Origin: Mesoflavibacter sp.
Lineage (GTDB): Bacteria; Pseudomonadota; Alphaproteobacteria; UBA8366; Aestuariispiraceae
Length of the DNA stretch: 64,000 nucleotides
Reading direction: 5' to 3'
Assembly: GCA_017792345.1 (NCBI GenBank)
Contig: CP051228.1
Span: 620,001-684,000, forward strand
In this document: piece by piece, positions 1-8,345 of the stretch
Position numbering within the stretch: the stretch's first letter is position 1
Layout: each line of letters begins with the position of its first letter
The notes under the pieces: generated by a model
Told to the model about the DNA's origin: nothing
The model's database searches: none
Seen by the model: only the letters and a program-made list of their open reading frames with translations
Translations under genes and position numbers: made by a program

Positions 1-1
1 A

Positions 2-2857
2 TCACAGCCCCATTTCCTTGCGCCAGTACGCGTACATTCCCCGAATGGCCGATTCCGAGATCAGCGTATCGGACGTACCGGTCGGTGTTTCCGGATCCAG
101 CGCCACCAGATGTTCTCCGTCATTGCCGCGCAGCATCCCGTCCTGAACGAACTTCATCGCCTCGTTGTCCTCCAGTCCCAGGAACCCGGCCGGGCCCATC
201 AGATTGCCCTGCCGCAGGCGATGACGGGTCATTTCCTCGTCGTCGCCTTCATAGCCGAACATGGTCCAGTTCATGACGAATTCGTTCGGCCCTTTCGGTA
301 CGATCTGGCGAACGCCCAGCGTGTTCATCTCGCGCTGCACGATCAGGTTCGGCCAGATCGTCTGCATCGTCACGGACCAGGGCGAATCGAACTCCGGAAT
401 GAAATCCATGAATTTCGGTTCGTTCAGCACCATCCCGTCGCGATAGGCCCGCATTTCGCTCTTGGCCGCGGAATCGACGGTCTTTCCGTCGCTCTTGGCC
501 GACGCCATCGTGCCGTGCCGACCGGTGGCATCGGCGATCATGGCCGATTTGTTGCCCGCGACCAGCAGCCCGAAGGTGACCAGGAAGGTGTGCAGCAGGG
601 TCGCGTGGTACGGGTCTTTCAGGTTCTCGTGGTACAGCTTCCAATTCCCCGGCACCGTATTGCGGTAGTAGCCCAGGATCGTCAGCTTCCGGCCGTCGAA
701 GGTGGCGTCGAAATCCGTCAGGATCTCCGGCCCCATATACTCCTCGATCGATTCCATGTCGTCATGGAAGGACGCGAAGACGACGCCGCGCCGGGTCGTG
801 ACATTGAGCTTCCGGATACCGTGCTGGGTCGGATCGAAATCCTTCGCCATGCCGCCCTTGCCCCCGACACCGCGCCGGAAGGGAACGCCGCTGAGATTGC
901 CTTCCAGATCATAGGTCCACTGGTGATAGGGGCAGACGAATTCCGTCACCTTGCCTCGCTGTTCGCGGCAGAACTCCGCGGCCCGGTGCGCACAGCGGTT
1001 CTCGAACACGTTCACCGCGCCGTCTTCGCCGCGCACGACGACGACCGGGGTCGGTCCGACGAAGGAGCGCACGAACTGACCCGGCTCGGGAATCTCGGCT
1101 TCCAGCGCGACATAATTCCAGGACCGGCCATGGAAGATGCGCTCGACCTCACGCTGGTAGATTTCGTCGCTGGTATAGACCCAGTCCGGGATCCGATTCA
1201 TGCCGCCTTCGGGCCAAATATAGGGAACCGGCGTGGTGGCCGGGGTCACCGCCTTGCCGATGCAGCCCTCGGGCCGGGAGTCGGACTGGCGTGTTTCAAA
1301 CAAGTCTTCGGGCACGGTATTCCCCCTGCTCATCAAATTGCGGCCTTCCCGAATGGCCGCGGCATCCGAAAATGCGAAGACGGCGCGCAGCGTGTTGTCG
1401 GGATTGATCTGGAACCAGGCCGACGGACCTTCCTCCGCGCCGCCGCGCCGCCGAACCGCGCCGTGGGGATCGGGTATCCCCAGAATTTGGATATTCAGGC
1501 CGAACTGGTCGGACCAGAACCAGGGCACGCCTTCATACCGGGTCTCCGCCCCGACCAGGGAACGGCCCGCCGCCGCCGCCTGATCCTGAGCGTTCTGCCA
1601 AGATTCCAGGCGCATCGGCCCGCCGTTCGGCGCATGCGGATAATTGGCAACGTCGCCCGCCGCGAAGATCGCCGGATCGGAGGTGCGCCCCGTCGCGTCG
1701 ACGACGATCCCGCCATCGACGGAAAGCCCCGCTTCACGCGCCAGCTCGACATTGGGAATGGCACCGACCCCGACGATGACCAGATCCGACGGCACCGTCT
1801 CGCCGGAGGCCAGTCTCACCGCCGACACCGTGCCGTTCGATCCGTCAAAACCGGCGACATCGACGTCCGTGCGGATATCGACGCCCGCCGCGCGGGCCCT
1901 ATCGGCCAGATCTTCCGAGATCTCTGCCGGAAGGATGCGGGACACCAGACGCGCGTCACGTTCCAGTACCGTGACCCGCTTCCCGGTCGCGGCCGCCGTC
2001 GAGGCGACTTCCAGACCGATAAACCCGCCGCCGACGATCGCGACCGCCTGCGCCGCGCCCAAAGCTTGCTTGAGGATCTGCGCATCCGCATGGCTGCGCA
2101 GGTAGAGAACGCCCTTCAGATCGCCGCCGTCGATTTCCAGCCGTCGGGGCCGTGCGCCGGTGGCCAGCAGCAACCCGTCATAGCCCAGCACCGTGCCGTC
2201 GCCGAGGGTGAGCTGCCGAGCGTCCCGGTCAATGCGGCGGACGGTCAGACCGGGGCGGAAGTCCAACGCCAACCGGTTCAGTTCCTCGGGCGAAAACAGA
2301 AGCAGATCCTTTTCCGAGGCCTCCCCGGTCAGGATCCCCTTGGACAGGGGCGGCCGCTCATACGGCGCCGTCGGCTCGTCCCCGATCAGCACCAGCTTTC
2401 CGGAATATCCCGCCTTACGGGCCGCCTCCGCCGCCCGGCCGCCCGCCTGTCCGGCGCCGACGATCACCATGCAGCGATTATCCGGCGCGGAATCGTTGGG
2501 TTCCGGGGCTTCTGATTCCAATCCAGCATCCGCCGCGGCGGCCGCCGGCCGGTCCGGATCGACGAAAACCGCACCGTCTTCGACCTTGGTCAGGAAGGCC
2601 GGCAGATCCTCGGTGACCGGGGCGCCTTGCGCCTTGCCGGTACGGACACAGAACCGCCCCTGGTGCAGCGGGCATTCAATACAGCCATCCTCGACGAAAC
2701 CATCGGACAGGATCGCCACCTGATGCGTGCAGACATCGCCGATGGCAAAGACCTCACCGTCCAGCCAATACAGCGCGATACGCTGACCATCGACGGTCAG
2801 CGGCAGGATTTCCTTGTCCCGAACTTCTTCCAGCGCCGCAACGCGCAGCCAAGCCAT
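2..2857 (-). CDS. Rieske ferredoxin / FAD reductase / Rieske oxygenase alpha-subunit fusion
   Basis: One uninterrupted 951-aa frame carries a whole Rieske oxygenase electron chain. Residues 1-105 are a Rieske ferredoxin (C43-x-H45, C62-x2-H65). Residues 130-530 are a ferredoxin-reductase-type flavoprotein with FAD glycines near 134-139 and NAD glycines near 276-281. Residues 545-951 are an aromatic-ring-hydroxylating oxygenase large subunit with a second Rieske cluster (C622-x-H624, C642-x2-H645) and the mononuclear-iron motif D748-x2-H751-x4-H756. No Met lies between 509 and 563, so a separate large-subunit start is unlikely. GGAG precedes the ATG by 7 nt. The oxygenase part resembles salicylate/anthranilate-type large subunits. 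Next to a 2,5-dihydroxypyridine pathway, it probably hydroxylates a pyridine carboxylate, like the multicomponent PicB system (inference). A small subunit, if there is one, would lie beyond the left edge. Confidence 0.9.
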   Translation of the reverse strand: MAWLRVAALEEVRDKEILPLTVDGQRIALYWLDGEVFAIGDVCTHQVAILSDGFVEDGCIECPLHQGRFCVRTGKAQGAPVTEDLPAFLTKVEDGAVFVDPDRPAAAAADAGLESEAPEPNDSAPDNRCMVIVGAGQAGGRAAEAARKAGYSGKLVLIGDEPTAPYERPPLSKGILTGEASEKDLLLFSPEELNRLALDFRPGLTVRRIDRDARQLTLGDGTVLGYDGLLLATGARPRRLEIDGGDLKGVLYLRSHADAQILKQALGAAQAVAIVGGGFIGLEVASTAAATGKRVTVLERDARLVSRILPAEISEDLADRARAAGVDIRTDVDVAGFDGSNGTVSAVRLASGETVPSDLVIVGVGAIPNVELAREAGLSVDGGIVVDATGRTSDPAIFAAGDVANYPHAPNGGPMRLESWQNAQDQAAAAGRSLVGAETRYEGVPWFWSDQFGLNIQILGIPDPHGAVRRRGGAEEGPSAWFQINPDNTLRAVFAFSDAAAIREGRNLMSRGNTVPEDLFETRQSDSRPEGCIGKAVTPATTPVPYIWPEGGMNRIPDWVYTSDEIYQREVERIFHGRSWNYVALEAEIPEPGQFVRSFVGPTPVVVVRGEDGAVNVFENRCAHRAAEFCREQRGKVTEFVCPYHQWTYDLEGNLSGVPFRRGVGGKGGMAKDFDPTQHGIRKLNVTTRRGVVFASFHDDMESIEEYMGPEILTDFDATFDGRKLTILGYYRNTVPGNWKLYHENLKDPYHATLLHTFLVTFGLLVAGNKSAMIADATGRHGTMASAKSDGKTVDSAAKSEMRAYRDGMVLNEPKFMDFIPEFDSPWSVTMQTIWPNLIVQREMNTLGVRQIVPKGPNEFVMNWTMFGYEGDDEEMTRHRLRQGNLMGPAGFLGLEDNEAMKFVQDGMLRGNDGEHLVALDPETPTGTSDTLISESAIRGMYAYWRKEMGL

Positions 2858-2882
2858 CTGTTTTCTCCAGTCTTATTTTTAC

Positions 2883-2894
2883 ACAGTATACCCC
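2883..2894. promoter_or_regulatory. Degenerate TCAG-N4-CTGA-like site before the Rieske fusion
   Basis: ACAGTATACCCC shares the 8-base core CAGTATAC with the perfect palindrome upstream of the decarboxylase gene. It sits about 27 bp upstream of the fusion start, where a repressor or activator would act. Only 8 of 12 positions match, so this is weak on its own. Confidence 0.3.
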
Positions 2895-3048
2895 GTTTTT
2901 ATCAAAACTCAACCACATCATGCCCGGCGGACTTGCCATCGGAATCTTGTCAAAGTTTGGTCAATTTATCCTTCCAAAGCGACAGATAGCCCGACAAGCT
3001 TGGCGCCACCTACCGCGTTGGGTCGGGTTATCACTTGATCATTTTTAT

Positions 3049-3060
3049 TCAGTATGCTGA
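3049..3060. promoter_or_regulatory. TCAG-N4-CTGA palindrome in the divergent pic-like promoter region
   Basis: TCAGTATGCTGA has perfect outer arms (TCAG/CTGA) and one central mismatch. It lies 39 bp upstream of the AraC-type regulator start and within the intergenic region shared with the oppositely transcribed Rieske fusion. The perfect form of the site occurs upstream of the decarboxylase at 8346. I infer a shared operator of the catabolic cluster. Confidence 0.55.
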
Positions 3061-3099
3061 TGATAATAACAATAACCAATCTGACATAGGGAGAGCCGG

Positions 3100-4086
3100 A
3101 TGCGACATCGGAGTAGGCGGCGGCAGGACGTTCCGGCGCAAATCGAGATCGGCCACTACGGCATGCCGGACAATGGCCTGGACCTCGCGCTGTTGCGTGC
3201 CGTGTTCGAAACCGCAAATGCCCATGGGCGCCGCCCCCTTTTTGCAATCCGGCCCCTTCAGGGCGGCGTATTTTCCGGCGACATGTCCCGATTGGATGCG
3301 TGTTTCATCGGCGGGCCCGACATACTGGGGGCCACCGCGCCGACGGCGATCCGCAACGCCTATGATCTGCGGCGCCGGTCCGCGATGGTCATCGGCATCG
3401 GATTCGGGGCGTTCACCCTGACGGCGGCACGGCTGACGGACGGGGCGGCCACCGCCGTCCACCGCAAGGACCTGCCCAAGTTCCGGGAACTGTTTCCCTT
3501 CTCACGATACAGCACCGCCCTGATCGAATGGGGGGACCGGCTGGCGACCTGCGCCGGCGGCATGGCAACCACCGAAGCGGCGCTGATGATTGTCGAGAAA
3601 CTCGCGGGCCGCGCCTTGGCAGGCGATGTCGCGGGCAGCCTGTTGTATCACCGCAACCGCTTCACACTGACCGGTCAGACCCTGGCGGTCCCGGAACCGT
3701 CCGCCGGAAAAGGCGATGTCATGGCCCGCTTGGCGGAGCTGCTGCGCGACCATGTCGAGACGCCCCTGGCGACGGAGGATCTCGCGGACAGGCTGGGCGT
3801 TTCGATCCGCACGCTGCAGCGGCTGGTAAGGCGGCGGTTGGACTGCACTTTGATGGCCTATTACCGGCAGATCCGGCTGGAGCATGCAAACTGGATGCTG
3901 CGGGAGACGTCGAACAGTATTTCCGCCATCGCGGCCTCGACCGGCTTCCCGTCGCATTCCAATTTCACCCGCCAGTACCGCACGGCCTATGGTGTGTCGC
4001 CCAGCGCCGTGAGACGCCGGGCGCGCGTGCAGAGCGCTAAGCCACGGCCGTCGTTGCCGACACAGGCAATTCAAGCGCTTCGCTGA
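3100..4086 (+). CDS. GlxA-family AraC-type transcriptional regulator
   Basis: This 328-aa regulator has an N-terminal DJ-1/PfpI-like domain (about residues 15-195), the usual sensor module of GlxA-type AraC proteins. A C-terminal double helix-turn-helix follows (about 215-310), with a typical second HTH around the ISAIAASTGF segment. GGGAGA lies just before the ATG. It is divergent from the Rieske fusion. Its 3' end overlaps the end of the convergent maleamate amidohydrolase gene by 50 bp, so it is embedded in the pyridine catabolic cluster. It is the likely local regulator and probably an activator (inference). The inducer cannot be read from sequence. Described nic and pic clusters use MarR or TetR repressors instead. 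Confidence 0.88.
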   Translation: MRHRSRRRQDVPAQIEIGHYGMPDNGLDLALLRAVFETANAHGRRPLFAIRPLQGGVFSGDMSRLDACFIGGPDILGATAPTAIRNAYDLRRRSAMVIGIGFGAFTLTAARLTDGAATAVHRKDLPKFRELFPFSRYSTALIEWGDRLATCAGGMATTEAALMIVEKLAGRALAGDVAGSLLYHRNRFTLTGQTLAVPEPSAGKGDVMARLAELLRDHVETPLATEDLADRLGVSIRTLQRLVRRRLDCTLMAYYRQIRLEHANWMLRETSNSISAIAASTGFPSHSNFTRQYRTAYGVSPSAVRRRARVQSAKPRPSLPTQAIQALR

Positions 4087-4687
4087 GGGTCAGCAGGCAG
4101 GCGTTCTTCTGTTCCATGTCGAACAGATTGGCGTTATGCGGCTCCAAGGCGCGGTCGCCGACACAATCCGATACGACGATCGGCCGGAAGCCGTGGGACA
4201 TGGCGTCGACCACGCTGGCCCGCACGCAGCCGCTGGTGACCGCCCCGGCGACGAACAGGGAAATCACCCCGCGCTGCGCCAGCCAGGGTGCCAGCATCGT
4301 CCCGAAGAATGCCGACGGCACGGTCTTGCGCACGACCATTTCCCCCGCCACAGGCGTCAGTTCGTCGACGATCTGACTGGCGGGCGACGCCTCTTTCAAC
4401 TTCAGCAGGTTCGGCACCTTGGCCGAAAAGATATTGGCGTCGGAATCGTCATCGGCATAGACGATCCGACTATGCGCGACCGGCCAACCGGCCCGGCGCG
4501 CATGGGCCAGAAGCGATTCCGTCCGGGCAATGGCAGGACGGATATTACCGCCCCCGAACATCTCCGGATCGGCGAACCCGTTCACGAAATCGACGATCAG
4601 CAACCCGTAGGGCGGGATCGGTTCCAGCGTCTGACCGAATCCCTGCTTGCGGTAGGGCGTCAGCGTTTCGTTGGCCGCGCCCGTCAT
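4037..4687 (-). CDS. nicF: Maleamate amidohydrolase (isochorismatase family)
   Basis: This 216-aa isochorismatase-fold cysteine hydrolase converts maleamate to maleate and ammonia. The expected catalytic triad is visible as D33, K121 and C154 (in the TSGC turn), with the non-prolyl cis-peptide region AGAVTSG before the Cys. Its length matches NicF/PicF. The start overlaps the stop of the dioxygenase gene by 4 bp (ATGA), indicating translational coupling. The flanking deformylase, dioxygenase and maleate isomerase genes make the NicF/PicF assignment much stronger than a generic isochorismatase call. It is the last gene of the minus-strand catabolic operon. Confidence 0.9.
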   Translation of the reverse strand: MTGAANETLTPYRKQGFGQTLEPIPPYGLLIVDFVNGFADPEMFGGGNIRPAIARTESLLAHARRAGWPVAHSRIVYADDDSDANIFSAKVPNLLKLKEASPASQIVDELTPVAGEMVVRKTVPSAFFGTMLAPWLAQRGVISLFVAGAVTSGCVRASVVDAMSHGFRPIVVSDCVGDRALEPHNANLFDMEQKNACLLTLSEALELPVSATTAVA

Positions 4688-5724
4688 GCCGCGTCCTCCA
4701 CCACACGCCCGTCGATCACGACCGGCGTACCGTCCAGTTCGACCGTGCAGTTCCTGAGCGGGATATCCATATGGCAGGCCGTGGTCCGCGATCCCCCGGC
4801 TTCGTTGTTTGGCCCCAGGGAGAACAGGAAGTTGCCCTCATAGGCGCGCGCATCCATCGCGATCGTGGCTTCCCGATCGTACAGACCCAGGGTCGACCAT
4901 TTCGCCCGCGGCTGCAGCCCCCATCCGATATGGGACATGGCATAGGCTTCCGGATCGTTGAACGTCGCCATGTATTCGCGCAGCAGGGCCGCATCGACAC
5001 CACCCTCGATCTTGGTCGCGAAGCCGTTTTCGATGGTCAGGATGATCGGATCCTGCACATAGGATTTCTGAGGGATCAGGATATCGCCGCGATCGATGAC
5101 GATGGTGCCGTTGCTTTCGCCCTCATTGGGAAAGGTGAAGGTGAAGCCGCTGGGCCAGTGATCCCAGCGCCCCGGCTCGTCCACGAAGCCATATTCCGCG
5201 ATGGCGGGAAAATCGCCGATCTTGAACGTAACGTCGGTCCCTGCGGCGGATGTCGCACGCATGGTACGCGCCGCCTCGATCCGGGCCTTTGCCTTCAGGA
5301 CGCGGGCCTTGTCCCCTTCGGTCGGCAGGATGCGCGCCAGGACTTCCGGCGGCTCCACCGCCAGCAGAATCTTCGTACCCGTTTTCAGGATTTCGATCTG
5401 TTCCGGCGAGAACAGCAGGGTCATCAGGTCCAGGACCAGATCGCTGGCTTCCAGGGCGGCGATCGCGGCCTTGTTGCCGGTCAGCGGCGTCTCGCCCAGA
5501 TAGGCCAGCGCGTCGCGGCTCAACGCCTTTTCCCCGTTCACCGGGGGCAGATCGATCTGACAGACGACGGCCCCCATCGACTGGGCGGCGATCTTGGCCG
5601 TCGACAGGTTTTGGGGATGAGTATTCACGCTGGTCAGAATGGTCACGGTCTGCCCGGCTTCCAATCTGGACAGGCGCAACACCTCCTTCCAGGCTTCGAT
5701 CATCTGAAAATCGGCTATCGGCAT
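4684..5724 (-). CDS. nicX: 2,5-dihydroxypyridine 5,6-dioxygenase
   Basis: This 346-aa protein belongs to the M29-aminopeptidase-like family of NicX/PicD. The family opens the ring of 2,5-dihydroxypyridine to N-formylmaleamate using Fe(II). The iron ligands known for Pseudomonas putida NicX (H265, H318, D320) are present at the same numbers here, in SHIGWG and CHMD. Long blocks such as KTGTKILLAVEPPEVLARIL and EPGRWDHWPSGF are family hallmarks. GGGAGG lies 7 nt before the ATG. One oddity: residue 105 is Phe in LLFSPEQ, where I recall P. putida NicX having a functional His. It is the central ring-cleaving enzyme of this operon. Confidence 0.95.
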   Translation of the reverse strand: MPIADFQMIEAWKEVLRLSRLEAGQTVTILTSVNTHPQNLSTAKIAAQSMGAVVCQIDLPPVNGEKALSRDALAYLGETPLTGNKAAIAALEASDLVLDLMTLLFSPEQIEILKTGTKILLAVEPPEVLARILPTEGDKARVLKAKARIEAARTMRATSAAGTDVTFKIGDFPAIAEYGFVDEPGRWDHWPSGFTFTFPNEGESNGTIVIDRGDILIPQKSYVQDPIILTIENGFATKIEGGVDAALLREYMATFNDPEAYAMSHIGWGLQPRAKWSTLGLYDREATIAMDARAYEGNFLFSLGPNNEAGGSRTTACHMDIPLRNCTVELDGTPVVIDGRVVEDAA

Positions 5725-5745
5725 CTCTCACGCCTCCCGTTCGTT

Positions 5746-6567
5746 TCAGGCGACCGCCGCGCCGAGGAAATCGCCCAGCGCCCGGTACAGCCCTTCTTCA
5801 TCATCCCACGGAATCATGTGCCCGGCGTCGGTCACGGTCGCGGATTGCAGGGACGGCATCAGCCCTCGCAATTCGGCTTCGTCCTCATCCAGGATAACCC
5901 CACCCTTGCCCGCTCGAATCAGCAGGGTCGGTTGATCCACATGCGGAAAATCGCTGTGGAAATCGATGGTATGGAATTCCTCGAAGCTTTGGCGGATCGC
6001 CCGTGCGTCGCAGGTATGCAGCCATTCTGCCCGCAGGCGCAGTTGCTCCTCCGTCCAGGTCGGGCAATAGGCGCGCATCGCGTCATGATCCATGCCCAGG
6101 ACCGCCTCTGCGATACTGTCCATATACCAGGGCAGCTTCGACGGATACTCGCGGCGGCCCGGTCCGGAAACCGGCGGGTCGACCAGCACCAGACGCGTCG
6201 GATGCCCCGGGTGACGGCGGGCCGTCCGCATTGCAATCCGGCCGCCCATCGAATGGCCCAGGATGCTGTAGCGTTCGAGTCCCAGCGCCTCGGCGAAGGC
6301 GACGACATCGTCCGCCTGGGCGTCCAGCCCATAGTCCAAATCGTCCGAGGCTTCGGACAGGCCGCGGCCGCGGACATCCAGAATATAGGTATCGAAGGTC
6401 CGGCCCAGCCTTTCGCCGACGAAGCCCCAGGTGATGGCCGGGCTGGTAATGCCCGGTACCAGAACGATCGGATCCAGATCCGAACGGACACTTTCGCCGG
6501 CATAGCGCAGATAGTGCTGCCGGATGCCGTTGGCGCGGACATTGCCGCCATATCGGAAATTGCTCAT
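5746..6567 (-). CDS. nicD: N-formylmaleamate deformylase (alpha/beta hydrolase)
   Basis: This 273-aa alpha/beta hydrolase is closely similar to NicD/PicE, which hydrolyse N-formylmaleamate to maleamate and formate. S106 is the nucleophile in GHSMGG, D130 lies in LVLVDPP and H250 in DAGHMIPWDD, giving the expected triad. The N-terminal GGNVRANGIRQHYLRY block is diagnostic of the family. I chose the ATG at 6567 because a strong GGGGGAG lies a few bases upstream and the N-terminus then matches NicD. An in-frame start at 6588 would add seven residues and overlap the isomerase gene. It lies between the maleate isomerase and dioxygenase genes. Confidence 0.93.
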   Translation of the reverse strand: MSNFRYGGNVRANGIRQHYLRYAGESVRSDLDPIVLVPGITSPAITWGFVGERLGRTFDTYILDVRGRGLSEASDDLDYGLDAQADDVVAFAEALGLERYSILGHSMGGRIAMRTARRHPGHPTRLVLVDPPVSGPGRREYPSKLPWYMDSIAEAVLGMDHDAMRAYCPTWTEEQLRLRAEWLHTCDARAIRQSFEEFHTIDFHSDFPHVDQPTLLIRAGKGGVILDEDEAELRGLMPSLQSATVTDAGHMIPWDDEEGLYRALGDFLGAAVA

Positions 6568-6584
6568 CTCAAGTCTCCCCCAAA

Positions 6585-7337
6585 TCAATAGGCGCCGGAC
6601 AACAGCGCGCCGGCCCCCGGCGCGCGGCGTTCCAGGCCCAGTTCCTTCAGCATCGCGTATGTCGTGGCGATGGCGGCGGTCACGACCGGCTTGCCGGTTC
6701 GGGCCTCGACCTCCTCGACCGCGGCCAGGGACGGCATCTGCACGCAGGCCGACAGGACGACCGCATCCACATCGGCCGTCTTCAGGCCGGCCACGATGTC
6801 GGGCAGGTTCGACGGATTGTGACGCCCGACATCCAGATTGTTCGGGATCTCCAGCGCCCGCCAGTCGCTGACCTCATAGCCTTCGTTCTCGATATAGCCG
6901 ACCACGGTCTCGGTCAGGGGCTTCATATAGGGGGCGACCAGCGCGACCTTCTTCGCGCCCAGAACGCCGAGCGCGTCGCACAGCGCCCCGGCCGACGTGA
7001 CGACCGGCGCCGCCCCGCCATTATCGACGGTCGCCTTGTGCAGGCGCGCCTGCGATTCCCGGTGGTAGCCATGTCCCATGGACATGATCGCCACCAGGCA
7101 GGCATAGCCCATGACGTCGACCCGCGCGTCCGACAATTCCAGGGCGCAGCGGTCCGACTGCGCATCCATGGCGGCCAGCTCTTCCTTCTTCACCGTCATC
7201 ATGCGCATGCGGCTGGAATGGAAGGTGAACCGCTCCGGCAGGATGACCTGACGCGCGTTCAAGATCGCCGGGATTTCGGTTTCCATCGTGGTGTTGGAAC
7301 TGGGGACGATCTGTCCGATCCGGTATGATTTCTTCAT
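6585..7337 (-). CDS. nicE: Maleate cis-trans isomerase
   Basis: This 250-aa Asp/Glu racemase-superfamily protein should convert maleate to fumarate, the last step that feeds the pathway into the TCA cycle. The two catalytic cysteines are C80 (GYACLVA) and C198 (SACVQMPS). The N-terminal IGQIVPSSNTTMETEIP block is characteristic of maleate isomerases. GAGGAAGATC precedes the ATG. It lies directly downstream of the decarboxylase gene (15 bp) and 17 bp upstream of the deformylase gene, so it is part of the same transcription unit. It is equivalent to NicE/PicG. Confidence 0.94.
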   Translation of the reverse strand: MKKSYRIGQIVPSSNTTMETEIPAILNARQVILPERFTFHSSRMRMMTVKKEELAAMDAQSDRCALELSDARVDVMGYACLVAIMSMGHGYHRESQARLHKATVDNGGAAPVVTSAGALCDALGVLGAKKVALVAPYMKPLTETVVGYIENEGYEVSDWRALEIPNNLDVGRHNPSNLPDIVAGLKTADVDAVVLSACVQMPSLAAVEEVEARTGKPVVTAAIATTYAMLKELGLERRAPGAGALLSGAY

Positions 7338-7352
7338 GATCTTCCTCAGATG

Positions 7353-8306
7353 TCAGAGCTTGAACAGCCGGACCGCATTGTCCCGGCCGATCATCTGGCG
7401 GGTGGCATCGTCCAGCGGAGCCGTGTCCAGGAATTCGGCGGCCAGCTCAGTGCTTTCATAGGGATAGTCGACGGAAAACAGCACATTCTCCGCGCCCATC
7501 TCCCCGATGGCGCCGATCAGGGCGTGATGCGAGCACACACCCGAGGTGGTGATCAGGATGTTGCTGCCGAAATATTCCGACGGCTTCCGCTTCAGGGTGA
7601 CGCCACAGGGATAGGCCTCGAACCGGCTGTCGAACCGCCAGCGCAGGAAAGGCAGCCCCTCGCCCATATGCCCCAGCACCAGTTTGACACCCGGGAAGCG
7701 GTCGAACACGCCGCCGAACAGAAGCCGCAGCGCGTGGCTGCCCGTCTCGACACCCCAGCCCCAGGTGGCCCCCAGCAATTCCGGATGGTCAGCGAAGCAG
7801 AACGGATCCTGCTTGGCATTGGTCGGATGCAGATAGAAGGGAACGTCGAGGGATTGAACCTTGTCCCAGACAACGTCGAATTGCCGCGCGTCGTAATAGA
7901 CCCCGTCGGTATGTCCATGGACCATCGCGCCCTTGAACCCAAGGTCGCGCACGCAGCGTTCCAGCTCTTCCGCCGCCGTCTCGGGCGCCTGCATCGGCAG
8001 GATGGCGAAACCGGCCAGACGGTCGCCATGACGCGCGATCCGTTCGGCCAGAAAATCGTTGGACTGGCGCGCCCGGTCGATCGCGGTCTGAACATCCGGT
8101 TCGCCCTGAACGCCCGGGCCGGTCTGGGACAGGATCACTTTATCGATCCCGTTCCGGTCCATGATGGCGATCCGTTCGTCATCGAAGTCGTTGAGACGGC
8201 GCGTCAGAACGCGCGCGGTCTCGGCTTCGATCAAATTGATGAAGGAGCTCGAATAGGCCTCGAACCCCGGTGTCATGAAATGTTCCTCGAAGGCTATTTT
8301 TCCCAT
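7353..8306 (-). CDS. ACMSD/amidohydrolase-2 family decarboxylase, probable 3,6-dihydroxypicolinate decarboxylase
   Basis: This metal-dependent non-oxidative decarboxylase has the amidohydrolase-2 fold. Visible metal and active-site elements are an N-terminal E-E-H, a mid-protein His in YLHPTN, a His in LGHMGEG and an Asp in SVDYPYES. Homologues act on dihydroxybenzoates, gamma-resorcylate and ACMS, and PicC of picolinate degraders acts on 3,6-dihydroxypicolinate to give 2,5-dihydroxypyridine. The product is exactly the substrate of the adjacent dioxygenase, so PicC function is the best reading (inference). I chose 8306 because the family N-terminus is MGKIA-EEHF and GGAG lies upstream. In-frame ATGs at 8324 and 8342 exist, but the latter has no ribosome site and almost abuts the operator. 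It is the first gene of the operon. Confidence 0.85.
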   Translation of the reverse strand: MGKIAFEEHFMTPGFEAYSSSFINLIEAETARVLTRRLNDFDDERIAIMDRNGIDKVILSQTGPGVQGEPDVQTAIDRARQSNDFLAERIARHGDRLAGFAILPMQAPETAAEELERCVRDLGFKGAMVHGHTDGVYYDARQFDVVWDKVQSLDVPFYLHPTNAKQDPFCFADHPELLGATWGWGVETGSHALRLLFGGVFDRFPGVKLVLGHMGEGLPFLRWRFDSRFEAYPCGVTLKRKPSEYFGSNILITTSGVCSHHALIGAIGEMGAENVLFSVDYPYESTELAAEFLDTAPLDDATRQMIGRDNAVRLFKL

Positions 8307-8345
8307 GTCCCGACTGATCTCCATGTCTCGTTTTCGGAACATTAA

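Noticed and set aside
110-2515. An 801-codon open frame on the strand opposite the Rieske fusion, and similar long antisense frames at 4288-6591, 8888-10216, 13136-15565 and 28990-30915.
   Set aside because: They lie exactly opposite well-recognised genes, show biased composition rich in Arg, Pro, Gly and His, and match no family. They are what high GC at third codon positions produces.
2-8306. Reading the cluster as a classical nicotinate pathway.
   Set aside because: The NicA/NicB dehydrogenase and the NicC monooxygenase are absent, while an ACMSD-type decarboxylase is present. This fits a picolinate-type entry better.
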